64,000 bases of DNA from Streptomyces sp. NBC_00425 (GCF_036030735.1 NZ_CP107928.1:4650001-4714000), one strand, 5' to 3'. Numbered from the stretch's first letter, positions 8,633-17,689 are shown. The notes: generated by a model from the letters alone, not told the origin. Program-made: numbers and translations.

Positions 8633-10480
8633 TCAGTCGCGCGTGTACGTCAGTTTCTCCCCGGTGCCGGTGTTGACCCGCTGCAGGCTGCCGTCGGGAA
8701 GGAGGGTGACCTCCGAGGCGGCGCCGGGGGTGCAGGAGGAGAGGGGTTTGCCCGCGGTGACCTTGGAGGGGCCGATCCGCAGCGGGCCGTCGCCGCCGGG
8801 CCGCACGGCGAGGGTGGCGCTGAACTCGCAGTGGTAGGAGTCGCCGTCGGCGGCGAGGGCGAGCACCGCGTCCCCCACCTCGCCCTGCGAGATGGTCAGC
8901 CGGCGCTTGTTGGTGCCGGTCTCGTTCTTGATCGTGGCGGTCCAGTCGCCGAGGTAGGCCGCAGGGACCTCGCCGTCCTGCGACGCGGACGGCGACGGGG
9001 ACGCGGAGGGAGACGACGACGGGCCGTCCTGCGGCGCGGAGGAGCCCGCCGCGCGGGAGACGGAGGGGCTGGGCGACGGGCCAGCGGCGCTGTCGCCGTC
9101 GCCGTTCATGAACGCGTACACCGAGCCGCCGGCGGCGACCGCGACCACCAGGGCGACCAGGACCAGCAGGACCGTCGCGCGGCGGCTGCGGCCCGGCGGG
9201 TCCTCGGGGCCGACGGGTTCGTCCGTTCCGTAGGGGGCGTACGGAGGGGTGCCCCCGGCGTCCGCCGCGTACGGGTTGTAGGGGGCCGGCACGCCCGGCG
9301 CCGGGTGGTGGCCGTACCCGGGGACCGGGGGCGCGGCCTGCTGCGGATGCTGCGAGGGGAAGCCGTACGCCGGGTGGGCCGGGGCGGGGCCCGCGCCGGA
9401 CGGATGCGTCTGCTGCGGCACGCCGCCGGGACCCGCGACCAGCGTGGGCCGGTGGTCCGGCGCGTGCGCGTCGCCGCGCGGCCCGGAATGCTGCGGGGCG
9501 GCCTCGAAGGGAGCGGTGGGGCTCCACCGGGCGGTGCCCGCCGAGGCGTCCGTGCCCTCCGGGTCCTCCACCTCCAGCAGCCGCACGGCGTGCCGGCCGA
9601 GCTGGGCGACCAGGGCGCCGGGCAGCCAGGGGTCGCGGGAGCGGCCGTCGGAGACGGTGTCGTCGACGCCGGTGAGCTCCAGGACGCGGTCGAGGGAGGG
9701 GCGGGCTCCCGGGTCCTTGCGCAGACAGCCGCGGACCAGGTCGGCGATGCCCTCGGGGACGCCCGCGAGGTCGGGCTCGTTCTCCGCGATGCGGAACATC
9801 AGGGCGGGCACGCCGCTGTCGGCGGAGCCGAACGGCAGGGCGCCGGTGGCGGCGTAGGTGATGACCGAACCGAGGCAGAAGACGTCGCTGGCGGGCGTGA
9901 CCGGTGCGCCCCGCAGCTGTTCGGGGGCCATGAATCCGGGCGAGCCGATCACCGCGCCGGTCTGGGTCAGCCGGCTGTCGCCGCTCACGCTCTCCAGCGC
10001 CCGCGCGACGCCGAAGTCGATGACGCGCGGCCCCTCGATGGTGACCATCACGTTGGACGGCTTGAGGTCGCGGTGGACGATGCCGGCGGCGTGGATGTTG
10101 GTGAGCGCGTGCGCGAGCCCGGCGGCGAGGATGCGCACCGACCGTTCGGGCAGCGGACCGTGGTCGTGGCTCACCACCTGCTGGAGGCTCGGCCCGGCGA
10201 CATAGCCGGTGGCGACCCAGGGAACGGCGGCCTCGGTGTCGGCGTCGAGGACGGGCGCGGTCCAGAACCCGCCGACCCGTTGCGCGTTGCGCACCTCCTG
10301 CCGGAACCGCGCCCGGAACTCCTCGCGCGCCGCCAGCTCCGGCCGGACCAGCTTCACGGCGACCGTCCGCCCGCGATCCGAGCGGGCGAGGTACACCTGT
10401 CCCATGCCGCCCGCGCCCAGCCGCGCGAGCAGCCGGTAACCGCCGATGCGCTGCGGGTCCCCCTGGCCCAGCTTCTCCAT
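8633..10480 (-). CDS. Membrane Ser/Thr protein kinase (Hanks type)
   Basis: 615 residues. The N-terminal kinase domain (about 15-275) is complete: GAGGMGQVY loop, VAVKLV lysine, HRDLKPSNVMV catalytic loop, DFGVA and APEQL. A long Pro-rich cytoplasmic linker leads to one membrane segment (about 437-458). The external part begins with a Ser/Pro-rich stalk, then a small beta-rich domain (DWTATIKNETGTNKRRLTI) with two cysteines. There are no PASTA repeats, so a cell-wall muropeptide-sensor role is not supported. The ATG at 10480 was chosen because the extra upstream residues are non-conserved. Confidence 0.92.
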   Translation of the reverse strand: MEKLGQGDPQRIGGYRLLARLGAGGMGQVYLARSDRGRTVAVKLVRPELAAREEFRARFRQEVRNAQRVGGFWTAPVLDADTEAAVPWVATGYVAGPSLQQVVSHDHGPLPERSVRILAAGLAHALTNIHAAGIVHRDLKPSNVMVTIEGPRVIDFGVARALESVSGDSRLTQTGAVIGSPGFMAPEQLRGAPVTPASDVFCLGSVITYAATGALPFGSADSGVPALMFRIAENEPDLAGVPEGIADLVRGCLRKDPGARPSLDRVLELTGVDDTVSDGRSRDPWLPGALVAQLGRHAVRLLEVEDPEGTDASAGTARWSPTAPFEAAPQHSGPRGDAHAPDHRPTLVAGPGGVPQQTHPSGAGPAPAHPAYGFPSQHPQQAAPPVPGYGHHPAPGVPAPYNPYAADAGGTPPYAPYGTDEPVGPEDPPGRSRRATVLLVLVALVVAVAAGGSVYAFMNGDGDSAAGPSPSPSVSRAAGSSAPQDGPSSSPSASPSPSASQDGEVPAAYLGDWTATIKNETGTNKRRLTISQGEVGDAVLALAADGDSYHCEFSATLAVRPGGDGPLRIGPSKVTAGKPLSSCTPGAASEVTLLPDGSLQRVNTGTGEKLTYTRD

Positions 10481-10498
10481 CGCAGCGCCGCCTTTCCC

Positions 10499-10523
10499 GC
10501 ACATGTGTGATCGAGACATGTGC
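10499..10523. promoter_or_regulatory. Inverted repeat in the kinase leader
   Basis: GCACATGT (10499-10506) and ACATGTGC (10516-10523) form perfect 8-bp arms nine bases apart. The site sits 18 bases upstream of the kinase start codon and between the kinase and the MarR gene. Its size and symmetry suggest a repressor site; the binding protein is unknown. Confidence 0.45.
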
Positions 10524-10573
10524 AATCCAGCCGAGAATAATCCGGCCGTTCGGGGAGTTGTGCGGTGCGATGT

Positions 10574-11032
10574 CTACGGTTGCGTAACGGGCGGCTCCAG
10601 TCCGTCCAGCACCTTGGACAGGCGCTCCAGGACGTGTACGGCCTCGGTGAGCTCCTTCTCCCCGTACGCCTGCGCCAGGCGGTCGGCGAAGGCCGCGTGC
10701 CCGGGCCCGATGCGGGCGACCGCGGCCCGCCCCGCCTCGGTGGGGGCGAGCAGCTTGGCGCGCCGGTGGGCGGGGTTGGGTCGGTACTCGGCGAGTCCGC
10801 GCTCGACCAGCAGGTCGGCGATCCGCTGCACGCTCTGCCGGGTGATGCCCATCGCGCGGGCGATGCCGGAGACCGGCAGCGGGTCGCCGAGGACCGCGCC
10901 GAGCACCTGCCACCGGGCGGCGGAGAGCCCGGACGGGCCGGCCAGCTCCTCCGCGACGGCGAGGAACTGGCCGTTGAGCCGGAAGACCCCGAGGGCGCTG
11001 CGGCTCAGCAGCTCCTGGCGCTGCGCGCTCAC
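10574..11032 (-). CDS. MarR-family transcriptional regulator
   Basis: 152-residue winged-helix dimeric repressor. The recognition helix region (VSGIARAMGITRQSVQRIADLL) and wing (GLAEYRPNPAHRRAKLL) are clear. GTG at 11032 overlaps the stop of the DJ-1-like gene as GTGA, so both are made from one transcript. Two palindromes upstream of that operon (11683-11717) are its likely autoregulatory operators. MarR/DJ-1 pairs often respond to electrophiles or oxidants; the inducer here is not known. Confidence 0.9.
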   Translation of the reverse strand: MSAQRQELLSRSALGVFRLNGQFLAVAEELAGPSGLSAARWQVLGAVLGDPLPVSGIARAMGITRQSVQRIADLLVERGLAEYRPNPAHRRAKLLAPTEAGRAAVARIGPGHAAFADRLAQAYGEKELTEAVHVLERLSKVLDGLEPPVTQP

Positions 11033-11640
11033 CGGCCGGCCGTCGCGTTCTCCAGGACGGCGTACGCCTGCGGGTCGGAGTCGTGGAAGAGCCGGTACCA
11101 GGCGTCCAGCACCTCGCCCTCGTACACGCCGAGGAGGCGCAGGATCTCGCGGGCGAAGGCGACCGGCTCGGTCGGGCCGGCGGTGACCAGGTCGCCGTCC
11201 GTCACCGCGTCCGCCTCGGTGTACCGGTGGCCGCCGCGGTAGCCGGTGGCGGCCAGATAGAAGGAGACCGCGCTCGTGTGGTCGCGCTCGTCGAGCAGAC
11301 CCTCGCGGGCGAGCCCGGCGGTGGCTCCGCAGATCGCGGCGACGGGGGTGCCGGCGGCGAGGAACTCCCGTGCCTTGCGGGCGAAGGGCGCGAGGTCGTC
11401 GGTGGTGTCCCAGAGGTCGGCGCCCGGGAGGATCAGCAGGGAGCTGTCCTCGGGCCGTATGTCGTCCAGCGCCAGGTCGGGCAGGACCCGCAGGCCGCCG
11501 ACGCTGACGGCCGGCGTCTCCGCGGACGCGCCGACCGTCCGGATCGGGTGGCCGCCGCGGGCGAGGTACGCCGTCGCGAACCCCGTCTCCCAGTCGGCGA
11601 ACGTGTCGTACACGGCGAGATGCACGGGCTTGCCGCTCAT
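11029..11640 (-). CDS. DJ-1/PfpI-family protein
   Basis: 203-residue class I glutamine-amidotransferase-like protein. The nucleophile-elbow cysteine lies in the typical context PVAAICGATAGLA, and an acidic residue is present near the N-terminus (FADWETGFA). These proteins are chaperones, deglycases or isonitrile hydratases, so the activity cannot be fixed from sequence. ATG 11640 has AGGAGG at good spacing. It is first in an operon with the MarR gene, transcribed from the palindrome-bearing promoter. Confidence 0.85.
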   Translation of the reverse strand: MSGKPVHLAVYDTFADWETGFATAYLARGGHPIRTVGASAETPAVSVGGLRVLPDLALDDIRPEDSSLLILPGADLWDTTDDLAPFARKAREFLAAGTPVAAICGATAGLAREGLLDERDHTSAVSFYLAATGYRGGHRYTEADAVTDGDLVTAGPTEPVAFAREILRLLGVYEGEVLDAWYRLFHDSDPQAYAVLENATAGR

Positions 11641-11682
11641 GGTTCCTCCTGAGGCCTCGGACCTCGACCGTCCTCGAGGTTC

Positions 11683-11717
11683 ATGACAGCAGACTGTCAT
11701 TTCGACAGTAGGCTGTC
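11683..11717 (-). promoter_or_regulatory. Paired MarR operator palindromes with embedded -35 element
   Basis: Two palindromes share a GACAG-N4-CTGTC core: ATGACAG-CAGA-CTGTCAT (11683-11700) and GACAG-TAGG-CTGTC (11704-11717). Their centres are 19 bases apart, about two helical turns, as for two dimers on one face. On the minus strand TTGACA at 11715-11720 reads as a -35 element within the second palindrome. This is the expected architecture for repression of the DJ-1/marR operon. Confidence 0.75.
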
Positions 11718-11866
11718 AACACCTTCCGGTCCGGCTCCCGCCCGTCCTCCGCCACCGCCGTCGCCTCACCCCTCCCCCACGCCCGACAACCTGTCGCGGA
11801 ATCGCCCCGCCCACGGAACAGGACGCCGATACCGCTTCCGCATCGCGGACATTTACGCTCACTGAC

Positions 11867-13222
11867 ATGACCCCTCAGACCGACCCCCGGGCCGGCGCCG
11901 CCGTCAAGGCGGCCGACCGCGCGCACGTCTTCCACTCCTGGTCCGCCCAGGAGCTCATCGACCCGCTCGCCGTGGCCGGCGCCGAGGGGTCGTACTTCTG
12001 GGACTACGACGGCAACCGCTACCTCGACCTCACCAGCGGGCTCGTCTACACGAACATCGGCTACCAGCACCCGAAGGTCGTCGCCGCGATCCAGGAGCAG
12101 GCCGCACGCCTGACCACCTTCGCGCCCGCCTTCGCGATCGAGGCCCGCTCCGAGGCGGCCCGGCTGATCGCCGAGCGGACCCCCGGCGACCTGGACAAGA
12201 TCTTCTTCACCAACGGCGGGGCCGACGCCGTCGAGCACGCGGTGCGCATGGCCCGGCTGCACACCGGACGCGCCAAGGTGCTCTCCGCCTACCGCTCCTA
12301 CCACGGCGGCACCCAGCAGGCCGTGAACCTCACCGGTGACCCGCGCCGCTGGGCCTCCGACACCGCGACGGCCGGCGTCGTGCACTTCTGGGCGCCCTTC
12401 CTCTACCGCTCCCGCTTCTACGCCGAGACCGAGGAGCAGGAGACCGCGCGCGCCCTCGAACACCTCGAGACGACGATCGCCTTCGAGGGCCCGGCGACGA
12501 TCGCCGCGATCATCCTCGAGACGATCCCCGGCACCGCCGGCATCATGGTCCCGCCGCCCGGCTACCTCGCGGGCGTCCGCGAGATCTGCGACCGGCACGG
12601 GATCGTCTTCGTCCTCGACGAGGTCATGGCCGGGTTCGGGCGCACCGGCGAGTGGTTCGCGGCCGACCTGTCCGGCGTCGTGCCCGACCTGATGACCTTC
12701 GCCAAGGGCGTGAACTCCGGATACGTGCCGCTCGGCGGCGTGGCGATCTCCGGCGCCGTCGCGGAGACCTTCGGCAAGCGGCCCTACCCGGGCGGTCTGA
12801 CGTACTCCGGGCACCCGCTGGCCTGCGCGGCCGCCGTCGCGACGATCGAGGTCATGGCCGAGGAGGGCGTCGTCGAGAACGCGAAGCGCCTCGGCGCCTC
12901 CGTCGTCGAGCCGGGGCTGCGGGCGCTGGCCGAGCGGCACCCGAGCGTCGGCGAGGTGCGCGGGGTCGGCATGTTCTGGGCGGTCGAGCTGGTGAAGAAC
13001 CGCGAGACCCGCGAACCGCTGGTGCCGTACAACGCGGCCGGCGAGGCGAACGCGGCCATGGCCGCGTTCGGCGCGGCGGCCAAGAAGGCCGGCGTGTGGC
13101 CGTTCGTGAACATGAACCGCACGCATTTCGTGCCGCCGCTCAACGTCTCCGAGTCCGAGGTCAAGGAAGGGCTCGCGGCCCTCGACACGGCGCTCTCGGC
13201 GGCCGACGAGTTCACCGAGTAG
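11867..13222 (+). CDS. Class III PLP-dependent aminotransferase
   Basis: 451-residue omega-aminotransferase family member. The fold-type I features include FFTNGGADAVEHAVR, SYHGGTQQAV, VLDEVMAGFGRTGEWF, the PLP lysine in TFAKGVNSGYVPLGG, and GHPLACAAA. It probably moves an amino group from an amine or omega-amino acid to pyruvate or an oxoacid, but the substrate is unclear. A GntR regulator lies downstream in the same direction beyond a hairpin, which suggests a catabolic unit. Confidence 0.88.
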   Translation: MTPQTDPRAGAAVKAADRAHVFHSWSAQELIDPLAVAGAEGSYFWDYDGNRYLDLTSGLVYTNIGYQHPKVVAAIQEQAARLTTFAPAFAIEARSEAARLIAERTPGDLDKIFFTNGGADAVEHAVRMARLHTGRAKVLSAYRSYHGGTQQAVNLTGDPRRWASDTATAGVVHFWAPFLYRSRFYAETEEQETARALEHLETTIAFEGPATIAAIILETIPGTAGIMVPPPGYLAGVREICDRHGIVFVLDEVMAGFGRTGEWFAADLSGVVPDLMTFAKGVNSGYVPLGGVAISGAVAETFGKRPYPGGLTYSGHPLACAAAVATIEVMAEEGVVENAKRLGASVVEPGLRALAERHPSVGEVRGVGMFWAVELVKNRETREPLVPYNAAGEANAAMAAFGAAAKKAGVWPFVNMNRTHFVPPLNVSESEVKEGLAALDTALSAADEFTE

Positions 13223-13262
13223 GGGCTGGGCTTTCGAAGGGGCTTGATTTCGTCGAACGCGT

Positions 13263-13303
13263 AAGGTGGCGTGCTCGTACATAACGACGAGCACGCCACT
13301 TTT
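13263..13303. terminator. 13-bp hairpin with T-run between aminotransferase and GntR
   Basis: GTGGCGTGCTCGT (13266-13278) pairs perfectly with ACGAGCACGCCAC (13287-13299) around an eight-base loop and is followed by TTTT. The adjoining AAG/TTT bases can extend the stem. It is 40 bases after the aminotransferase stop, so I read it as a rho-independent terminator. It is also upstream of gntR, and operator function cannot be excluded. Confidence 0.7.
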
Positions 13304-13331
13304 CCGCACCCGACGAGGAGACGCCTCGACC

Positions 13332-14033
13332 ATGCCCGGCAGCACCGGCAACGGCGCCGTGACGCGCAGCACCCTGCGCCAGCAGATCGCCGACGCGCTT
13401 CGCGACGAGGTGCTGGCGGGACGGCTGCAGCCCGGGCAGGAGTTCACGGTGAAGGAGATCGCCGAGCAGTACGGCGTCTCCGCGACCCCCGTCCGCGAGG
13501 CCCTCGTCGACCTCTCGGCACAGGGCCTCCTCGACGCCGACCAGCACCGGGGCTTCCGGGTCCACGAGTACTCCGTCGAGGACTACCGCGGCATGATCGA
13601 GGCGCGCAACCTGATCATCGAGGGCATGTTCATCGCCCTCGACGGGGGCCGCCAGGACCAGCGGGACTTCGAGGACCCGCGGACCGCGGCCGCCATCGCC
13701 GGGGTGCGCCGCCGCGGCGAGGAGGCGAGCCGGGCCGCCGCGGCCGGCGACCTCACCGTCCTCATCGGCTACGACCTGCGCTTCTGGCGCGAGCTGAGCG
13801 CCTTCTTCGGCAACGCCTACCTCGCCGACTTCCTGCACCGGCTGCGCGTGCAGTCCTGGGTGTGCACGGTGCAGCACCTGCGCCGGGCGAGCGATCTGCG
13901 CGGCTTCCTATGGTCCGGCCACACCGAACTCATCGACGCCCTGTACCGCCGCGACACCGTCGCTGCCCGCAGGATGCTCGCCGCGTACAACGACGAGTCC
14001 ATCACCCTGATCGAGCGGCTGGCCGCGGGATGA
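13332..14033 (+). CDS. GntR-family (FadR/FCD-like) regulator
   Basis: 233-residue regulator with an N-terminal winged helix (LRQQIADALRDEVLAG, EIAEQYGVSATPVREAL) and an all-helical C-terminal FCD-like effector domain (DYRGMIEARNLIIEGM, RILAA-type end). ATG 13332 follows GAGGAG. It overlaps the glycosyltransferase-fusion gene as ATGA, so the two are translationally coupled. It probably controls the adjacent aminotransferase or the fusion gene; that is inferred from position. Confidence 0.88.
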   Translation: MPGSTGNGAVTRSTLRQQIADALRDEVLAGRLQPGQEFTVKEIAEQYGVSATPVREALVDLSAQGLLDADQHRGFRVHEYSVEDYRGMIEARNLIIEGMFIALDGGRQDQRDFEDPRTAAAIAGVRRRGEEASRAAAAGDLTVLIGYDLRFWRELSAFFGNAYLADFLHRLRVQSWVCTVQHLRRASDLRGFLWSGHTELIDALYRRDTVAARRMLAAYNDESITLIERLAAG

Positions 14034-16510
14034 GCCGGGCGGACGCCCCTGCCGTGCAAGCCCCCACCGCGCCGTCGACCGCCCCGGCCGTCGCGCTGTC
14101 CGTCGTCGTCCCCGCCTACAACGAGGAGCGACGGCTCGGCCCCACCCTGGACGCGGTCAGCCGCCACCTGGACGCCCCCGGGAGCCACTGGGGCAGCTGG
14201 GAGATCGTGGTCGCCGACGACGGCTCCACCGACGCCACCCGCGAACTCGTCACCGTCCGCCGCGACCCACGCATCCGGCTCGTCACCGGCTCCGGCACGG
14301 GCCGCCGGGGCAAGGGCCACGCCCTGCGCATCGGCGTCGCCGCCAGCCGGGGCCGCCGGGTACTGGTCACGGACGCCGACCTCGCCACCCCCGTCGAGGA
14401 GTTGGCGCGACTGGAGAAGGCGCTCACCGACGGACACGCGGCGGCGATCGGCTCGCGGGCCGTCCCCGGCGCGACCCTCGGCAGCCGCCAGCACCGGATC
14501 CGCGAACTCCTCGGCACGGCCGGCAACCTGCTCATACGCCGGACGACGCTGCCCGGGACCCACGACACCCAGTGCGGGTTCAAGCTCTTCGACGGCGACA
14601 AGGCCCGCACCGCCTTCGCCGCCTCCCGCCTCGACGGCTGGGCCATCGACGTGGAGGTGCTGCGCCACTTCCGGCAGGCGGACTGGCCGGTCGCCGAGGT
14701 GCCCGTGCACTGGTCGCACCAGCCCGGCTCGAAGGTCCGCCCGGCGGACTACCTCCGCTTCCTGCGCGACCTCGTCCGGCTGCGCCTCCCCGCGCCGAGA
14801 CCCGCGGACGTCCTGGCCGCCGTCCTCTTCCTCGCGCTGGCCGTCACGCTCTTCTCCGGCCGCTTCTTCGACCCGGCGCACCGCCTGCTCACCGACTCCC
14901 TCCAGGACCAGAACCAGTGGGAGTGGTTCTTCGCGGTGACCGCCGACAACGTCGCCCACCTGCGCAACCCCCTCTTCACCGACCTCCAGGGCTTCCCCGG
15001 CGGCGTGAACCTGATGGCCAACACGACGATGCCGGGCCTGTCGGTGCCGCTCACACCCGTGACCCTGCTGTTCGGGCCCGCGGTCACGCTCAGCCTGGTG
15101 ATGACGCTCGGCCTGGCCGCCACCGCCGTCGCCTGGTACCGGCTGATCCTGCGGCGGCTCGTGACGCAGCGGGCGGCCGCCTTCGCCGGAGCCGCGCTGG
15201 CCGCGTTCGCCCCGCCGATGGTCAGCCACGCCAACGCCCATCCGAACTTCGTCGTGCTCTTCATGATCCCGCCGATCATCGAGCGCGCCCTGCGGCTGAC
15301 GACCGGGGAACGGACCGTCCGCGACGCGGTCGTCCTCGGCCTGATGGCGGCCTACCAGTTCTTCCTGGGCCAGGAGTCGCTGCTGCTCGCCGCCCTGGGC
15401 ATGCTCCTGTTCGCCGTGGCCTACGGCGCCGTCCGCCCCGACGTGGCCCGCACGGCGGCCCGCCCGCTGCTGAACGGTCTCGCGATCGCCGCAGCCGTCT
15501 GCCTGCCCCTCGTCCTCTATCCGCTGGCCTGGCAGTTCTCCGGGCCGCAGAGCTACACGAGCATCGACCACGGCTCCGCGCCCGGAGTCGCCAACTCCCT
15601 GCGCGCGCTCGTCTCGTTCGCCGGGCGCTCGCTGATCGCGGGCGACGCCGGCCGGGCCGACGCGCTCTCCCTCAACCCCACCGAGCAGAACGCCTTCTAC
15701 GGCTGGCCGCTGGTCCTGCTCGCGTTCGCGATCACCGCTCTGCTCTGGCGACGGCCCGCGGTCAAGGCGCTGGCCTGCACGGCGGTGGCCGCGGCGGTGC
15801 TGTCCCTCGGCCCGCGCATCGCGGTGCCCCTCACCGGCGTCACCGTGCCCGGCCCCTGGGCCCCGCTGGCCGGCCTCCCGCTCTTCGAGTCGGTCATCGA
15901 GAGCCGGGTCGCGCTGGTCTGCGCCCCGGCGCTCGGCATGCTGCTCGCCCTGGCGGTCGAGCGGCTGGCCCGAGCCCGCCGGCTCGGCACGCAGTACGCG
16001 GGGCTGCTCGCCGTCTGTGTCGCGCTGCTCCCCCTCGTCCCCGCGCCGCTGAGGTCCGAGCCGCGCGCCGAGACACCCGCGTTCTTCGCGGACGGCGTCT
16101 GGAAGGCGTACGTCCGGCCCGGCGAGACGCTGGTCCCGGTGCCGCTCGCCGAACCGGAGGACGCCGAGGCCCTGCACTGGCAGACGGCGTCCGGTCTCGG
16201 CTTCCGGATGCCCGGCGGCTACTTCAACGGCCCCTACGGAGAAGGCGACCGCACCGGCGTCTACGGCGTCCCGCTGCGCTTCACGGCGAGTCTGCTGCGC
16301 GACGTGCGCCAGACCGGCGTGGTCCCGGTGGTCGACGCCCAGGCCCGCGCCGAGGCCCGCGAGGACCTCGCCCACTGGCGGGCGGGCGCGCTGGTGCTGG
16401 CCCCTCGGCGGCACGCGGACCGGCTGCGTGAGACGGTGGACGAACTGGTCGGCCGGCCGGGGAGGCGGGTGGCCGGAGTGTGGGTATGGGATCTGCACGA
16501 GGGGAGCTGA
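14030..16510 (+). CDS. GT2 glycosyltransferase fused to a polytopic membrane (GT-C-like) domain
   Basis: 826 residues. Residues about 20-235 form a DPM1-like family 2 glycosyltransferase (SVVVPAYNEERRL, ADDGSTDAT, DADLATP, GFKLFDG), which transfers sugars to a polyprenyl phosphate. Residues about 255-700 hold roughly ten membrane segments with a large loop (QNQWEWFFAVT, NPLFTDLQGFPGGVN), as in membrane glycosyltransferases that use such lipid sugars. The C-terminal part is soluble. One chain could thus make and use the lipid-linked donor. It overlaps gntR by four bases. Confidence 0.82.
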   Translation: MSRADAPAVQAPTAPSTAPAVALSVVVPAYNEERRLGPTLDAVSRHLDAPGSHWGSWEIVVADDGSTDATRELVTVRRDPRIRLVTGSGTGRRGKGHALRIGVAASRGRRVLVTDADLATPVEELARLEKALTDGHAAAIGSRAVPGATLGSRQHRIRELLGTAGNLLIRRTTLPGTHDTQCGFKLFDGDKARTAFAASRLDGWAIDVEVLRHFRQADWPVAEVPVHWSHQPGSKVRPADYLRFLRDLVRLRLPAPRPADVLAAVLFLALAVTLFSGRFFDPAHRLLTDSLQDQNQWEWFFAVTADNVAHLRNPLFTDLQGFPGGVNLMANTTMPGLSVPLTPVTLLFGPAVTLSLVMTLGLAATAVAWYRLILRRLVTQRAAAFAGAALAAFAPPMVSHANAHPNFVVLFMIPPIIERALRLTTGERTVRDAVVLGLMAAYQFFLGQESLLLAALGMLLFAVAYGAVRPDVARTAARPLLNGLAIAAAVCLPLVLYPLAWQFSGPQSYTSIDHGSAPGVANSLRALVSFAGRSLIAGDAGRADALSLNPTEQNAFYGWPLVLLAFAITALLWRRPAVKALACTAVAAAVLSLGPRIAVPLTGVTVPGPWAPLAGLPLFESVIESRVALVCAPALGMLLALAVERLARARRLGTQYAGLLAVCVALLPLVPAPLRSEPRAETPAFFADGVWKAYVRPGETLVPVPLAEPEDAEALHWQTASGLGFRMPGGYFNGPYGEGDRTGVYGVPLRFTASLLRDVRQTGVVPVVDAQARAEAREDLAHWRAGALVLAPRRHADRLRETVDELVGRPGRRVAGVWVWDLHEGS

Positions 16511-16569
16511 CGCGTGCCGCACCGACTAGTCTTCCCTGACCGGTCAACGTACTGAGTGAGGAGCTCTCT

Positions 16570-17220
16570 TTGGCCTGTGACCTGTGGCTGGTGCCGCTCG
16601 TCGACGTGTTGTGCCACACCCCCGACAACCCCTTCGCGGACGAACTCGCCCAGTACAACAAGGTGCTGGCGGAGGCGGGACTCCCGCCGGTTCCCGTGTA
16701 CCAGTACATGCCGGGCCTGTCCGGCGAGGTCGCTCCGGTCGCGGGCTTCGACTACGACGCGCTGCACTTCCTGCGCCGTGTCTACCTGCTCCAGGTGTGC
16801 CAGCTGCCGGTGACGCCGGTGGACGAGCTGGGCGGCGACTACGAGCAGCTCCTGGAGATGTTCCAGGCGACGGCCCAGCAGTCCCACCTGGTCTGGCACT
16901 ACGACCACGCGGGCGCGTACGTCCCCGTGGACTTCCCGCAGCCGCTGTCGAACGACGAACTCCTCGCGGGCGGCGGCCCCCTGGGCTCCGCGCAGTCGCT
17001 GCTCCGGGAACTGGAGTTCGTGGCCCCGTCCATCGGCATCGATCCGGCCAATCCTCCGGCGGCCCCCCAGCCGCCCGCCGGCCCCACCGAGTTGGAGGAG
17101 CCGGCTGTTCCGGCGCCGTACGACCCCAGCCCCTTCGCCCGCGAGCGGCATGTCTGGCTCGGGCTGCACGCGGCGGCGACTCGGAGTCTGGCGCAGGGAT
17201 CGATGATCGTCTTCAGCTGA
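16570..17220 (+). CDS. Conserved hypothetical protein (216 aa)
   Basis: Soluble protein with no signal peptide or membrane span and no motif I recognise. TTG 16570 is the start, with GAGGAG six bases upstream. The N-terminal 140 residues are well-ordered in composition (LVPLVDVLCHTPDNPFADEL, YDALHFLRRVYLLQVCQ), followed by a Pro-rich linker and a short conserved end (ERHVWLGLHAAATRSL). Syntenic streptomycetes carry a gene here to my recollection. Function unknown. Confidence 0.7.
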   Translation: MACDLWLVPLVDVLCHTPDNPFADELAQYNKVLAEAGLPPVPVYQYMPGLSGEVAPVAGFDYDALHFLRRVYLLQVCQLPVTPVDELGGDYEQLLEMFQATAQQSHLVWHYDHAGAYVPVDFPQPLSNDELLAGGGPLGSAQSLLRELEFVAPSIGIDPANPPAAPQPPAGPTELEEPAVPAPYDPSPFARERHVWLGLHAAATRSLAQGSMIVFS

Positions 17221-17232
17221 GCCGGCCGTCGG

Positions 17233-17526
17233 TCAACGGCCGAGCTGGGACAGGCCCCTCTCGACGTCCTCCGCGTTCATCACCGGGGTATAGGTGACCT
17301 CGGCCCCGAGGTTGAGGAAGAACGGTTCGCTGAGCACGGGCATCTGAGCGCTGTCCTGCATGTCGAAGAACACGTAGGCGGTGCGCTTGCCGTGGTCGGT
17401 GGTGAAGTAGGCCGCCTCGGGCTTGATCTGTTCCATCGACTCCTGGATCAGCTTCCCCAGGGTCCCGCTGCGGATGGCCTCGTTCGCCTTCTCCGTGTCC
17501 ATGCACGCCTTGAGCATCACGCGCAT
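17233..17526 (-). CDS. Small protein with ferredoxin-like (dimeric barrel) pattern
   Basis: 97 residues with a beta-alpha-beta pattern (MRVMLKACMDTEKANEAI, AYFTTDHGKRTAYVFFDM, FFLNLGAEVTYTPVM). This resembles the DUF3303/GYD-type dimeric alpha-beta barrel proteins, though I cannot name the family with certainty. ATG 17526 is preceded by AGGAAGG. The stop overlaps a short hairpin shared with the convergent upstream gene. Function unknown. Confidence 0.65.
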   Translation of the reverse strand: MRVMLKACMDTEKANEAIRSGTLGKLIQESMEQIKPEAAYFTTDHGKRTAYVFFDMQDSAQMPVLSEPFFLNLGAEVTYTPVMNAEDVERGLSQLGR

Positions 17527-17639
17527 CGCAGTCACCTTCCTCTGGTCGGCCCACACGGATGTCACCCTCAGCGTAGTCCCGTATGCGGCATTTCTCCCTA
17601 CCTGCCCCTGGGGGGAGCGGCGAGGAGGACATGGGACGA

Positions 17640-17689
17640 GGCGTCCGCCCGTCGGTGTCGGTTCCGCCCGACACCGACGGGCGGACGCC
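17640..17689 (-). terminator. Perfect 22-bp hairpin after the 5'-nucleotidase gene
   Basis: Positions 17640-17661 and 17668-17689 are exact reverse complements with a six-base loop, one of the longest perfect stems in the window. It lies 58 bases beyond the stop of the nucleotidase gene and so most likely ends that transcript. It has no T-tract. Confidence 0.8.

Noticed and set aside
7862..10480. A SLATT-kinase defence module
   Set aside because: The genes converge rather than forming an operon, no nuclease or nucleotide cyclase is present, and the locus looks syntenic and housekeeping.
13271..16510. A single long open frame spanning the GntR gene and the glycosyltransferase fusion
   Set aside because: The first 760 bases are the GntR gene in another frame; the fusion gene starts at ATG 14030 by ATGA overlap.
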